Source of the DNA: Plecoglossus altivelis
Lineage: Eukaryota > Chordata > Actinopteri > Osmeriformes > Plecoglossidae
Assembly (NCBI GenBank): GCA_036571765.1
Contig: BROE01000013.1
Coordinates: 4,587,431 to 4,651,430, forward strand
Reading direction: 5' to 3'
DNA length: 64,000 nt
Part shown: in pieces, positions 13,313 through 26,026 of the stretch
How positions within the stretch are numbered: the stretch's first letter is position 1
Layout of the letters: each line of letters begins with the position of its first letter
Program-made: the position numbers and the translations under genes
The notes under the pieces: generated by a model
Told to the model about the DNA's origin: nothing
The model's database searches: none
Seen by the model: only the letters and a program-made list of their open reading frames with translations

Positions 13313-14593
13313 GAAAACCCTGAAGGCAGAGGGAGGGATCAGAAGAGGATAGCAGGGGTGAGTCACTGAGCATCAGGAAAAGTGAGAGAGAAGAGAGGGG
13401 AGGAAAACCATCCGTTCTATTTATCTAACCGCTTTGCAGCGAAACGCCTGCTCTCACAGTCAGGGAAAACCTTCACAGAAAGACATGAAAGTAGGGTAGA
13501 AACTTCAGTGTACCCTTCACAACAGAGACATGTCAGACTCAAAGCCACACACAGACATTCTCACACACACACACTCACCAATCAGAGAGCAACCAGCTTC
13601 AACACTTATAATTGTATCATCAAATGGCCTTTCTCACAAGTCACTTCCTGGTTTTTATAAATAGCACTCTAACTGTTACCATGATGAAGTCCTGAGAACC
13701 CTCCGTGTGTGTGTGTGTGTGTGTGTTGTGTGTGTGTTTGTGTGAGGGGCAGGAAGCCGGCTGATGTCCCCCCCCCCACCCCTACATGCTGTTCTCTGCT
13801 CAGATTTACCGTTTCCCACAACTCCTAAGGCTGTTATTAGCATATGGTTTCCTGATCTGAGCTCAGTGCCAACGCAGAGTGTGGTAGACATGCTGATGGA
13901 AACGTTAGCTGGTGGAAAGAGCTGAGATCAGACCGACAGTCGCTGGAGGGACTGTGGTGCGATGTGGCCCGTAGAGCTACTCCGAGAACAACCAGATGGC
14001 TTTGGCGACAACTTCCTGACCTCTCGTAAAACACACACATGCACGCACACCACACACACAAACAAACACGCCACATGCACACAACAGACCACCCCCCCCC
14101 CCCACCCCCCACCCCAAAAAAAGAGTACGGAACCCCCCTCAATGGGGTAGAAAAACAAGTGTGTGACTTGCAGAGCACCAGATTCCCATACATCGAGTGT
14201 GCCACAGCATGTGTGTGTGTGTGTTCCGCTGTGTGTGCGAGGGAGGTTGAGTTCAGCCCTTCTATAGAGCGAGAGCAAACAGTCCATAATGGGGCCCATC
14301 CATTCTCCCATTTCAATGTAAATGAGCCTGACTGTGTTAGCGGGTTAAAGAACTCTCTAGGGGCTGGCGGCCAGCGGCCGTCGTAGAACTGTTGGGGTCA
14401 CACACACACACAAATACACACACACTCACACACACACACAAATACACACACACACACACGCACATACTCTCTAAAAGAGAGCAAGGGCCCCAGATAAAGA
14501 GCTCACAGTCCCTGTCAGGGTGTCAGCTCCCATTAGGAGAAGGGCTGTTGTGTGTGTGTGCAGGCAGGCGTACTGCTCTCTGAGTTTCAATCA

Positions 14594-14606
14594 GCGCGCG
14601 TACGTA

Positions 14607-14654
<48 letters not shown>

Positions 14655-14671
14655 CACACACACACACATAT
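14594..14671 (+). repeat. Alternating purine-pyrimidine tract (GC, GTAC, CA)
   Basis: GCGCGC, then three GTAC units, then (CA)n form 78 bp without a single break in purine-pyrimidine alternation. This is the classical pattern for left-handed Z-DNA. Confidence 0.85.
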
Positions 14672-16650
14672 CCATAGTTGCCCCGCCTGGTTGACATGCT
14701 GTTTCAGACAAGACACACAAAAGATAACGGAACCCGCCTGAAAAGACAAACATTTCCTACATCTTACAAAGAAAAACAAAAAAAACACAACACAAGCAGT
14801 AAATGATTTTAGATGAGTACTGGTTGCTATGTGGGATCCTTTCTATATATTTATTTATTTTTTACACGCGCTTCAGAGTCCTAACCTCAAACTTCTGCTT
14901 AATTTCACTCAAGTGCACAAATATACCACAGCTATAGTATGGATCAAATGGGCTCGCCGGAGTAACCGGAACATCATTCAAAAGGAAAAAATTGGCTTGC
15001 AATTTCTACCGCATTTTCAATTTACCATAATAGTTCTGATTGTTGTGAATTTGTAGAGGGAAGAGTGATGAGAGAGACCACAGCTAGCAAAGAGAGAGCG
15101 ACAGAGATTTTATTTCTTATTCCAAGAACCTGACCTCATATCATTATCTGTAATTCTTTTCATATGGCCATTTTGCACATATAAGAGAAGGTTGGCATAT
15201 TGACTCGAGGTTATGCACAAAATACAGAAAAAAGCCACTGTCAATATAAATGACTCTTACTTTTTTTATCCCATCTCTGCCACGGACTCGATACCAACCC
15301 TGTGGAGAAAAGACAGAAATCCAAAGTAGGAGTGTCAAAACATACCAACAGCCCTTATAACTAAACACAAACAAATAACCTCCAAGCGCCATGAAACGGA
15401 GATTTATAGACCTCTTTGGAACGCTAGGAATTTAACACGTCATTTATTTGTGACTCAATAAAGACCCCGATTCGTTGCTCGGATAAACTGGAGTGCGTCA
15501 TCGGCGTGTCATTTTGATCGTTTGGTTGTTCAGAACAGGTCTATGCATCTGACCTCTAGACTTATCACAAAACCTTTAATAGCATTGGCACGGGAAGTCC
15601 CTAATGGCATTTTCAATACAATCAATACATTTCTGTAATACTTGCTATACGTTCATTATTATATTTTGATCCTGCCGTGGGATCGGAATCGATAGCTAAC
15701 ATTCTAGCGGGCAGCTTGCTAGCGGAAAGCTAGCTAGCTATTTGGCTTGGTACTTTTGTGACGAAGCCAATAATGATATAGCTGGATAATTGCCATGTTT
15801 CAAATCACTGTTCCCTTATTGTTGTAGATGAATTGCAGTTTGAACACATTTACCTCATGTCACGACTTCAGAAGGATATGTTGTACTTTTCACCTGCCAG
15901 TAAGAGCAGCTTTAGAGTAGCTTGCTGTCCATGAGCGTGGTCGCAGCGTTGGCTAAATACCGCTTTTCATTAACAACTGATTGGGGATTCATTTACCTAA
16001 ACATGCGGATTCGAATTCCTTAAAATAATCGACTGGTGTAAAGAATGCAGCCTTATTGTAATACGAACGGACATCTTATGATTTTTTGTAATTCAGATTT
16101 TTATTTTTAGGTCAATTATATTCGGCAATATGCCATTTAGTGTTTTTTAGACCAGTTTATCATCACATGAGAGTCATATATATAAACACAACACATATGT
16201 GATCAGATATTTTTAAACACCATTACTAAACAGCCAACAACGATTTGGAATTTCCTGCAATTGCTACTAGCCAGCTGTTGTTCCATGCTAGTCCACTTAA
16301 CATCCATTGCCAGATATCCTTTCCGTTCTCCATTTTCAATCCTTCAATCTGTCTCCTAAGTTCGTGGGGGATTCACAGCTGCGACCAACCCCGGCTCTCA
16401 GAGAGAGCGGCCACGGTTTAGGGGATCTCCAGCAACCGCAGTCTCAGTTACTCATCAGCCGCTCACTTCATGACTCCTCGCAGGCCTCAGACTGATCCTA
16501 CTGTCTACTTTAAACCTTTCTACCACAGCCAAGACCCCCAAGGGTAAAAAGGTTCATAGTCACAAACACACATACGTGACGCAGGCTTTCAGACAAGAGC
16601 TTCTCGTAACCAGTTCACGTTTCACCCATTTGGATCTTAAGGATTGGCTA
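14672..16650. other. AT-rich, repeat-poor upstream stretch
   Basis: The stretch is unusually free of simple repeats for this window. Many stop codons occur in all frames. It could hold regulatory conserved elements, but nothing in it can be named. Confidence 0.5.
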
Positions 16651-19384
16651 TGCCTCACCTAGTCAGTCTGCATGTACACACAGGCCCATAACCCCACGTA
16701 CACACACACACACACACACACACATGTAAAAACGTTCAGAAGTAGAGCACGGCACGCCCACTCTTGCACACACACGCACAGCTCATCACAGAGTTGCAGC
16801 TGCCTTTACATGTATACACAGGCTAAGAACCCAGCCCTTCATGTGGCACACTAATGGACTAAGCATTATTTGAGCCCTTCTCCTAAGGAAGGAAAGCAGG
16901 TAAGGGTACAACCCAACCAGAAGCTGCAGCTGGGGAGAGAATCAAAGTTTCACGTAGCCTCGTAATAAAATGTGAAGCCGAGTTATATCGTTTCTGAAAC
17001 TGTTTTTCTTTCCTGAATATCTGGCTGCCATGATCAAAGACACTGCAGTACACAGCTGGCGAACACTCAAATAAAATCTCCCCAAAATATCTTTTTTTCA
17101 AATAGCTGGTGATTAGAAAACAAGATGCCAGCGTGGGTTTAAATCACACTGTTCACTGTCACAGTGGAGCGAGAACAGGGGAGAGGGAAATGGATGGGGA
17201 GAGCACATCCTACTGCTAAGGACTTTGACACATTTAGGATACTAGAGTGGCATTACAAAACACACACACACACACAAACACTTTTTGATTTGATTAAACC
17301 CAACAAGTGGATGGGCTTTCATCAACAACATTCTACTTTTTTGTATTTCCTCTATTTTCCCTCTTTTTTTTCTCCTTCCCTCCCTCCCTCCTCTCAGTTT
17401 CCCTCCTTCCCTCAATTTTCCCCCCACCATCCCTCTACCCTACCTCTCTCCTCTGCTCATCTCAAATCAAGGCTCACACAAAGCCTGTTGTTGCCCCTGC
17501 TTGGCTCGGACAACAAGGACAGGCCCAGCATAAAGGCTCCCATTCACTGCCGCTCCCAACAAGGGCAAGGCCAACACTGAAAGGGACAAGTCAGCAACAT
17601 TTACCTCTCAGAGAAATGAGAAAGCACAGAGCGTTGGAAAGGGAAACCCATTCACCCACCACCAGCAGCTCTGCCTACGAGGCAGGTAATTGTTGAGAGC
17701 TCTTATCGAGGGCTGCTCTCTCACTCCCATATCTCCATACTGGCGATGATGCAGAATCCATCCACACCGTGGTGCCCTGACAATGGCTCCTTGTTCAGCA
17801 GCCCAGCCATTCAGAAGAATACACACACAAAACCTCATCTGAGGGTATTATGCAAGGGAACGATAGTGAGCAGGGGCCGTTCCAGCTAATATCCAGGAGA
17901 TGATTCCAAACAATACGAGAGGCACGTAGTTAGAGAGAGAAAGGGACAGCGACGCGCACTCCTGAAGGCAGATAGACAGACTCAGAGATGTATAGCCAGA
18001 TACAGCATGTAGGGGGACAGAGTTAAAGATGCTGAGACAATGATATCTGGTGTAATGGATCTGCGATGAGGGCGGGGCTCACTGGTGAGGTGTCATAGTT
18101 GTTGGTATAAAGGACTGCTGCTGTGTGGTGTGCTGTGGTGTGCTGTGGTGTGCTGGACTGCCTCGGCGACGACAGGGCCACTACAGGACAATGGGAGATA
18201 ATATTAACGCCCTGAAGCCAGAGAAACCTGACACACTATCATTTACACGCACACTCACACTTACAACTTCTCTCCCCCATCTGTCTCAGTCACACACACA
18301 CGCCACACACGCACACTTGATGAGTTTCTTGTATATTTCATCAACTACATATTAATTGCTAGTCTTTTGCCCCCTTACTCAACAAAATCCGAGAATAAAT
18401 GACATCATATATTGCTGGTTTGTTGTAATTGAGGAGGTAGCCTAATTTCGAGGTCTTGGCTGGGGACGAGTGGAGAGCTGCTGGGAGAGACTGTAGTTAA
18501 GATGAAGGATGAGAAACAGAGGGAGAGAGAGGGGGGAAGGCTTTATTTAACATGCAGGATAGCACTTGTCTCTTGCCTCAGGTATAGCAGAGCAGAAAGA
18601 CAGAGATAAGCTACTTCACTGCTTTCTCCAGCAGGAAAACTGCAGAACAAGGGTTTTTCTTGAAATGAAAGTAATTAATTATCATACTCACCCTTTATAG
18701 TCTTTAGCATCTAAGCAAGAAAATAGAACTGGAAATGACGGTCTGAAGTTCGACTCAACATTTTACAACTGTCTGGTAGTGTTAATGATTGATTGTCAGA
18801 TGAATGGTGTTACAGGTCAAGGGTCAAGTGTTGCCCGGTTGTTTTGACTGTCAAACTCTCTGCTTCCTCTCACTTAATCTCCTCTGGCTTCAGGGGGGAT
18901 AATGGTCTCTGTTTGAGTGTACATGCGTGTTTGCGTGTGTGTGTGTGTGTGTGTGAGCGTGTCAATATGTTTGTGTGTGCGTCTCCAGAGTGGTTGTCGA
19001 AGTTTGACAATTCTGCCCATGGAAATTAGAGAGGTTTGCATCATTTCAATCTAATTTACCTGTGGGGAAAGGCACATCTCTCCTGATGCTGCCCGCCAGA
19101 TGGCATCTAGCGCTTAGAGAAATCTATGGAAATATTTATCTGCTGCAACCTGGAGGAGAAATCAATGCTGTAAAAAATAAGACACTTAATAGGATCCCAT
19201 TAAACTCAATGGAGAGACTGTTGAGATGGGCGCTGTGCTGCTGTGAGAGCACTGGAATATATTTGGATTTTTTACCAGCCTACAATTGGGGTAGACAGAG
19301 TCATGCTCCATTTTAAGCAAGTCCTGACAACTGCTTCTCAAATGACATCCGATAGCTAGTCTCGGTTAGAAAGACACTTGTGGG

Positions 19385-19445
19385 GTTTGTGGGGGACGGG
19401 TGGGGGGTCGGTGGGGGATGGGTGGGGGGTCGGTGGGTGGGTGAC
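19385..19445 (+). repeat. G-rich 22-bp tandem repeat
   Basis: GGGGGACGGGTGGGGGGTCG and GGGGGATGGGTGGGGGGTCG are consecutive 22-bp units. The G-runs fit a quadruplex pattern. Confidence 0.75.
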
Positions 19446-20760
19446 TGTGGTGATGAGATAGGGTCAGACGTCATGGCGGCACATCTCAATCCTCCTGCAG
19501 TGTCTCCGCGATACTATTTCACGTTCTAGTAACCTCAGCCTAAACATTAGCGCGTCGCGCAAACATTCTTCGGATTGGAAGGCACTGAGCTCAAGCTCAC
19601 CTAGCACCTCACCTGCTTCACATCTATCTTCAGGTATCCGAGTTCTGACACACATTCTGCCCCGTCAAATGTAGTCTGTAATGTAATCTATTCAGGCGTA
19701 CTCGCTTTGAAGCAAGTCAGACTTTTATCATCCAATCAGCAACATGACTGACAAGTGTCACTGATGCTCAGCCAAACAAACTGATTTAAAGAAACAGTGT
19801 AAACCAAGCAGAGCCCAACTTGTCTGTACGTTCTCCTCTATCTCTCCATTCCATCGTTCATCCAACTCTATGGGGCCCCTCTCTGGGGGCAGGGCCAGAG
19901 AAACTTGGGAGCTGAGCAGATGCATGTTGTAGCTGGTCAAAGCCTCAAGTGAAGGCGGTGGAAAACACAGGAGTATATTTTTAACCTAGGAGCGGAGGTG
20001 TGCGCGCGCACGGCCGTATCTGACAGGGGAGATCTCCCTGTTGGAAAGGCTTAATTGGGGCTGAGGTTAGGAAGACCTGCTGTAGCTTGCCGGCAGGTTG
20101 ACCCGGGGAGACAGGATTACCCTCCCCCAGCTGCTCCCACCGTCCGCTGTTACGACCATTATTAAAGGGACAGGTGTCAATAAAATGGGGATTGGAGGTG
20201 TAAAGACTACGGTGTTGCTTCTACCTGGTTGGGGGTTGGGGAAAGGCTTGGCGCTCCACCTGGGCGTGGGTGTTTCCTGTGCATGACTTCGGGAGGGGCC
20301 AGACGCCGGGGAGGAGTGAGTCATTAAAGCGACCAAGTTCATCCCAGGGAGAACGGTGATGAAATAGAGGACGTTCGTAAGGAGAAGCTGTCAGGCATCA
20401 CTAATAATGACGACTCACCTTACCTCGTCACGGCTCTACATGAGAGCCCGTTAAATCTTGGTGGGAAGGGAGGGTTTTTTTGTCACGTCCTTAGAACGAT
20501 TCAGTTGATTTATATGCAACTCCTCCAGGAAGAACAGTTTCTATAGGATAGACATCCAGTGGGTGTAGTAAGGAAGAAATGAATGCTAAACATTTGCTGA
20601 ACTAGTGTGTAGTAAACCTATGGTAATATTTACTGAACAGTTGAAACGTCTATTTGTAGTTTAATGTGGGTGTTTTACGAATTCCAACATTGCTGCCTTT
20701 CTCGTAAAATGTATTAGCCGTTGTCATGTAGCTAGAGTTGTTTCCCCATCACACCCCTAC

Positions 20761-20771
20761 ACACACATATA

Positions 20772-20806
<35 letters not shown>
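20761..20806 (+). repeat. (CA)n microsatellite
   Basis: Interrupted at the start, then a pure CA run of about 15 units. Confidence 0.9.
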
Positions 20807-20809
<3 letters not shown>

Positions 20810-21174
20810 CCCCCAGGAGAGGGTGTGTGGACACCTGGTCAGTATCTGGCAGTCATTGACATTCTTCAGACAGGAGCCTTAATCCACCAGATTACACCAA
20901 AATCCTGTCCTGTCCACCAATCACCAAGTGTAACGACAATCAATCCATTCTTCAAATTAACCTATCGACCGGTAAAGGCACTCCAGGGAGGTCTTTTTGG
21001 TGAAAAGAATTTGAGTGTAATTGCTAAATGGTCTTATTTAAAAGTAACAAAGTTTAAAATGCATAATAAAGTAGTTCATTACACAAAACTACAGGACTGT
21101 CCTTTTATTCAGAAGTTTCTTTTCGTTGGTGGCAGGTTATGTAAATGACAAATGAGTATGATGTACTATCATCG

Positions 21175-21198
21175 CAAGGTCACTATCGAGTGACCTTG
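21175..21198. promoter_or_regulatory. Inverted pair of nuclear-receptor-like half sites
   Basis: CAAGGTCACT, loop ATCG, AGTGACCTTG: a perfect 10-bp inverted repeat holding AAGGTCA and TGACCTT. AGGTCA is the half site of many nuclear receptors, and an 8-bp spacing is not a canonical arrangement. Function is inference only. Confidence 0.3.
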
Positions 21199-23415
21199 TG
21201 TCCCAGGTTCCCACAGTCGGTGAGTCTCCCAAGAGTTGACACCATGTTTCTCCATCGGCCACCAAGTTTTCCCACTGCTTCAGAACAGCGTCAAAAGATG
21301 CCATTCCCAGCATTAATGGAGTTTTGCTGACATGATATTAGTTCTGTGTACGCTGCCCTGTGGTGAAAGTCCCTGGATAAAGGGCTTTTCCCTTTAAATC
21401 CCAGATATCTTCACAGCTCCACAGGGGACTTAAATGAGCTGACTGGGGGGGCTGGTCAGACTAGGGGGCTAGCAGTAGTGAGGCAGGTTAGGCTGGGGCT
21501 GTCAGGGGAACTGTAAATTTGGGACTGGGTGAGACTGGGCCCAGGGCGGGGGGATGAGGCCCAGAGACTCCCTGAACTCAGTATGGGAGGGTACAGTTGG
21601 CTTTGGGGGCCCCGAATGCCATCTCACAGCTGCCTGGGCCCATGTAAATATGTGTGTGTGTGTGTGTGTGTGAGTGTGTGAGGGCCTGTGTCCGGTGGGG
21701 CAGTCTGAGAATGCAGTGTTACCTCCCAGCGAGTCCCTGACGTTCTCCCCATCGCAGTTGCTCGCCACATACTCAGCACATCTCAACGCAACACCTGTCG
21801 GAGAGCATCCAAATGTGTCTCCGGACGTGTGTGTGTCTGAGCCAGTCCGTCAGTGGGCCAGACTTACAGGAATAAATAGACTCCTCGAAGCATGTGAACA
21901 GTATAAACTCGACGGCTCCTCAAACCGGGAAGGTTATTAGTGTGCAACACAAGCTGATGGGTGGATAACTCCCCTTCCTCATAAAGACTCTATCTGCCCA
22001 CGTGAATGTCAACTCCCCCCCACATCACATCACGGACTTCATTAGGTGAACTTGATAGGTTTGCACGCCACCAGCGTGCTTGACTGCTTTGTTTAGAGTG
22101 ATCATTACCGGCGTTACGATGATGGATTTAATGAGAAACTTTATGGGATCGATGCTATAACGAAGGGCATGGTGCGTGGGAGGAAACGTTCATTATCGTT
22201 ATCGGAAGTAATGAAAGTCCTTCCCTCCCCCTAATAACGAACTGTTCCTTCCCACGCCGTCGGGCTGCCATGGGGCGGGGGCGGGGGGTTCGGACATGCT
22301 CATGGACCTCTGGAGAAGTAAACACCGTCCTAATAATGTCAACGTTTCAAGGTTTCAGTCAGAAAGACAGGTAGTGGGATGTCGACTCGAAGTCTGGACA
22401 GGCGAATCCTGCTGTATCAGAATAGAACCAGCAGTCACGACTTCTTAGACAGCCCTCATTATAAAATGCAGATTATTGTTATTGTATTGGAGAACCAAAC
22501 TGAGGAAAAACACTCACATAGAAATTTGCTACGGGATTAATAGATAATGAGCAAAAATATGTCAGATGCTTTCCTCAATCAAACGGTTGAGACCACCATG
22601 GCAACCATCTCTACCTTGGAATTACCCTCTATATTGGCTATGAATATGATTAGCTTTTTCATTTCCCCAGAAACAGCATAATAAACACAATCATGTGGTG
22701 TCAGAGATTATTTCATAGCTTTTCATGTGTTTGCAGCTGGGAACACATGTGACAGTCGCCGCGATTCCATCAAAGCGGACAGGGTCGCTTTCAGAAATAG
22801 AACATTAGAAATAAGTTACGACAAAACCAGTTAGCCTCTCTCTACGGGGCGCTGACTGTGGACTGATGAGTCACGGACGAGAGCCCAGACGAGACCAAGC
22901 GACGAGCCTCGTGACCGGTTCTCTTCCTGACACAGTAACTAGCTACAACAACACCGAGTGTCGCAAGCCTGAACATTAGCTCGGTTGACACATCCTGTGT
23001 TATTACTGCGTGGGCCACAGAAGCTAAGCCGCGCCAACGGTCTGGAGTTGGAAGCTGGCACCAGCAGCCCAGGGTAAGGACTGAGTGTGGGTCTGGAGGA
23101 CACAAGGCAGGCCAGCAGGACTGCACCGTCAGGTGACAAATGATGCCACAGGCCAGCAGAGTGCCAGAAATGGCCTCTTAATCAATCAGAGGTCAGCGCA
23201 GAGCTTCTCCTTAAAGGGACCTCCCACCCAGAGAGATGGCCATCTGATGCCCTCCCTGCCACACACAGCCCTCTGTACTGACTTGGAGAGTGCCTCTAGG
23301 ATTACAATCACTGGTTGTGCCTAGAAATGATGGGCCACTAATATTTCAAGGTTAAAAGATCGACTCTGACGATGTTTAGCCTGTGTTCTGCACCTCTCTC
23401 ACCTCCCTCACTGAA

Positions 23416-23590
23416 TTCCTCCTTCAACGGTTTCTTCCATTTTTGCTCCACTATTGAGTTTTTTCTGTGTGTTTTTCCTTGTCTTCCTTGAAGGTTTAGG
23501 TTGTTCGAGGAGCACTTCTATGGGCAAATGCAAAGCCCTTTGTGGCATTGATTTAAAAAGGGCTTTACAAATAAATTTTGATTTGATTTG
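23416..23590 (+). mobile_element. 3' fragment of an L2-like LINE or L2-tailed SINE
   Basis: The text TTTCTTCC....TTTTTGCTCCA, then AAAAAGGGCTTTACAAATAAA and a terminal (ATTTG)n tail, matches the conserved 3' end shared by fish L2 retroposons. The 5' part is absent, as usual for truncated insertions. The tail places it on the + strand. Confidence 0.75.
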
Positions 23591-24641
23591 AAAAGGCATT
23601 TTTTGTTGTTGCTTTGACCAAGGTTAACGTTGGCTTAATTATCCAGGTGTACGGTGTGTGGCTGGTTTGACACACTGCAGCAGTCAAGCCCGTGTCACTT
23701 TTATGGGTATGTAAGGAGTTGATTTTTGCTAGATCTCTTTTGTCCCATCTATCCGATGGGTGTTGTCATGGTAGCAAGAAGAATACGACATCTGGTTTCG
23801 TCTACGAGACTCGGGGGCACAGGACATATCATTATTTGCAGTGGCAGCTAGAAGACTTGAACTGTGAGGGTCCAGCTCAGTCACCAGCCCTTGCCCGATC
23901 TATTCCTCCTGGTCTGGGCCCTGGTGCCTAGTCCCCACCCCAGCCCCCACCCCAGCCCCCAAGGCCATCTGTGGAGGCATTTCTGGCTGTAAATTAGGGA
24001 GTGGTGGTGGCCCTTTCTTTGGCAGACGTGGCCCAAGGCCAAGCCCCCACACGCCCCTTTACGCCCAGGTCCAGCCCTGCACACACACCCCCGGGTCAAC
24101 TCACACACCCCAGCATCCCCACGGGGTTCCATCATAAAGAGGGATGCAACCCTACAGCCATCGATTCATCCTCTCCATTGACGTTCCTCGTCGCCCATCC
24201 TCACTTGCAACCCACACAGAGCATCAGTCTTCTCACCCAATTAGAATATGGCTTTTAATAACCATTTGCATAGATCCAGTGAGATCCATTATTGTGTCAA
24301 CACATTGATCTATGTTCATCTCCTGTTCCACCTCCATTATCTATCTATTCTTCTAACTGATATTCCATGCTTACCACAGCACAGAAAATGTTAGAAATGT
24401 TATTAATGTATAACTTTAAACATTTCCATTGAATATTTTTCATTTGTCCATCAATTCATCCATTAACCGCACCTTAACTCCAAACAGCTTTCTGTGCATA
24501 TTGATCTTGCAGCCCGCCCCCCATTCCTCAACCAACAGATGGTCTTGCTGACTAAGACCCAGAGACATCCAACCAGCTATCCAACCAGCCATCCAACCAT
24601 CCTGCAGACAAACAGATAGATAGACAAAGACAGTCCTGTGA

Positions 24642-24674
<33 letters not shown>

Positions 24675-24692
24675 TCAGTCTCCAGAGCAGCT

Positions 24693-24757
<65 letters not shown>

Positions 24758-25731
24758 AACAAGAAGCGGCATCCACTGAGTCTGACCAGAACCAAGCATC
24801 TGAGCTGTGCAAACTAGTGTTTCCTGTTTCCTGCTGCAGCATTCACATGCAGATCTCACGTTCACAGCTCATAATGGGGGTGTCAGGAGTGTGTGTTTGT
24901 GGGGTGGGAAAGGGGCTTGACACACATCTGCAAACTCGCCTCTCTAATGGGGTGCAAATGGCCCGCCGCTGTTTGGCTGTGCAACTCCGGAATGACACGA
25001 TACGGTCAATAGAGAGACCCTCTAACTTGAATACAAACACGCACACGTTCATTTGTAGCGCTGGATCACGTCGTCCTTAACTCACCTTGAATGTGTTAAG
25101 ACTTCCCTCAATCAGTCGTGAGATGCAGAAAATGCAGAACTGTGTGTTGCATCTTCCGCCTCTAAAGCGTCTTCAGTGAGACTGCAATTCAGACTACAAT
25201 GCTATACTTGAAACAAATGGAACAAACAATATGTATTTAAATCGGTCATACTCACTGCTTTGTATGTATGTGTGAATGTGTATGTGTGAGGTGAACATCT
25301 AATTGGAAACAAATGCACAGCCATTTGTCAATTTTAGTTGTGTTATCCGATCCTTACAATAATTCACAGTAAAAATAATAATAATTTCAATGTATTGCAG
25401 GTGGGGTCCAATTTGTGAGTCAGTTGTTACTTATGTGACAAATACGTATGTGTGGAAAATATTAATCTGATAAATGCATTTGAACCATATGGGGAATGTG
25501 ACGTAGTCAATGCATTTGGTTGCAATAATTTCAAAGACCAGTTTTCTAATTATATCCCTCTCTGAGCTTTTAACAGTGAGCAGTTTCCCTCTGAATCCTG
25601 AAAACTGTGCTGCTGAAAAGATTTTACAACGCGCTTCGCTTACTTGTGCTGGGGGGATGGGTTTTAAAGTGAAGGGGGGGGGGCACAACAGGGTCAGGAG
25701 GAGAGATGGGGGCCTCTCTCTTTCTCTACAG
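23591..25731. other. Anonymous DNA upstream of the candidate 5' exon
   Basis: Apart from the tetranucleotide tract at 24603, it is non-repetitive. 25250-25700 is AT-rich and directly precedes the candidate exon, so it may contain promoter sequence. No TATA box or initiator is clear enough to call. Confidence 0.5.
24603..24760 (+). repeat. Composite (CAGG)n / (CAGA)n tetranucleotide tract
   Basis: About eight CAGG units (24641-24675), then about 16 CAGA units (24693-24757). It has the same two-part make-up as 2185-2562. Confidence 0.92.
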
Positions 25732-26026
25732 CAGGAAAGAAAGCGGTCGGGCAAGAAGCATAGCCAAACCTCACAGCTAGGGAGAGAGGGAGCGGAGAAC
25801 TAGATGGGGGAGGGACCGAGTTGGAGCAAGAGCGCGGCTTATTGGTAGGCAGGGAAGTGCTCTCTCGATGGATTGACTCGGTATGGATCGAATTACACCA
25901 TTTGCCGTACATTAGTTTGTTTTTCTCCCTGCCCGGAGCAAGCCAAAGGAGAGAAGTTGGTCTACTACGCGCACAATTGTTGGATTATAGCAACAAAAAA
26001 GGATACGAAATATCTATTCAAATGAG
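25732..26026 (+). other. Candidate 5' noncoding exon of sema6d
   Basis: A perfect donor GAG|GTAAGT lies at 26027. A strong acceptor-like tract (CTCTCTCTTTCTCTACAG) ends at 25731, so this could be an internal exon; alternatively it is a first exon with its start further upstream. The sequence is non-repetitive and contains a short upstream frame (ATG 25804, stop 25846). It lies 7 kb before the ATG exon on the same strand. Assignment to sema6d is inference from position. A second donor-like site (AAAG|GTAGGT) at 26660 could mark a longer or alternative exon. Confidence 0.45.

Larger units (their letters stand above)
11354..14593. other. Repeat-rich upstream DNA
   Basis: It holds two large minisatellites (12330 and 13008), (CA)n at 11646 and 14400, and (GT)n at 13703. 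The long frames here are artefacts of the satellites. No gene is seen. Confidence 0.6.
16651..23415. other. Anonymous upstream DNA
   Basis: Only short (CA)n/(GT)n runs (16697, 18935, 20780, 21650) and the listed G-rich tract and inverted repeat. 22090-22230 is non-repetitive and could be a conserved noncoding element, but this cannot be judged without alignment. Confidence 0.55.
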
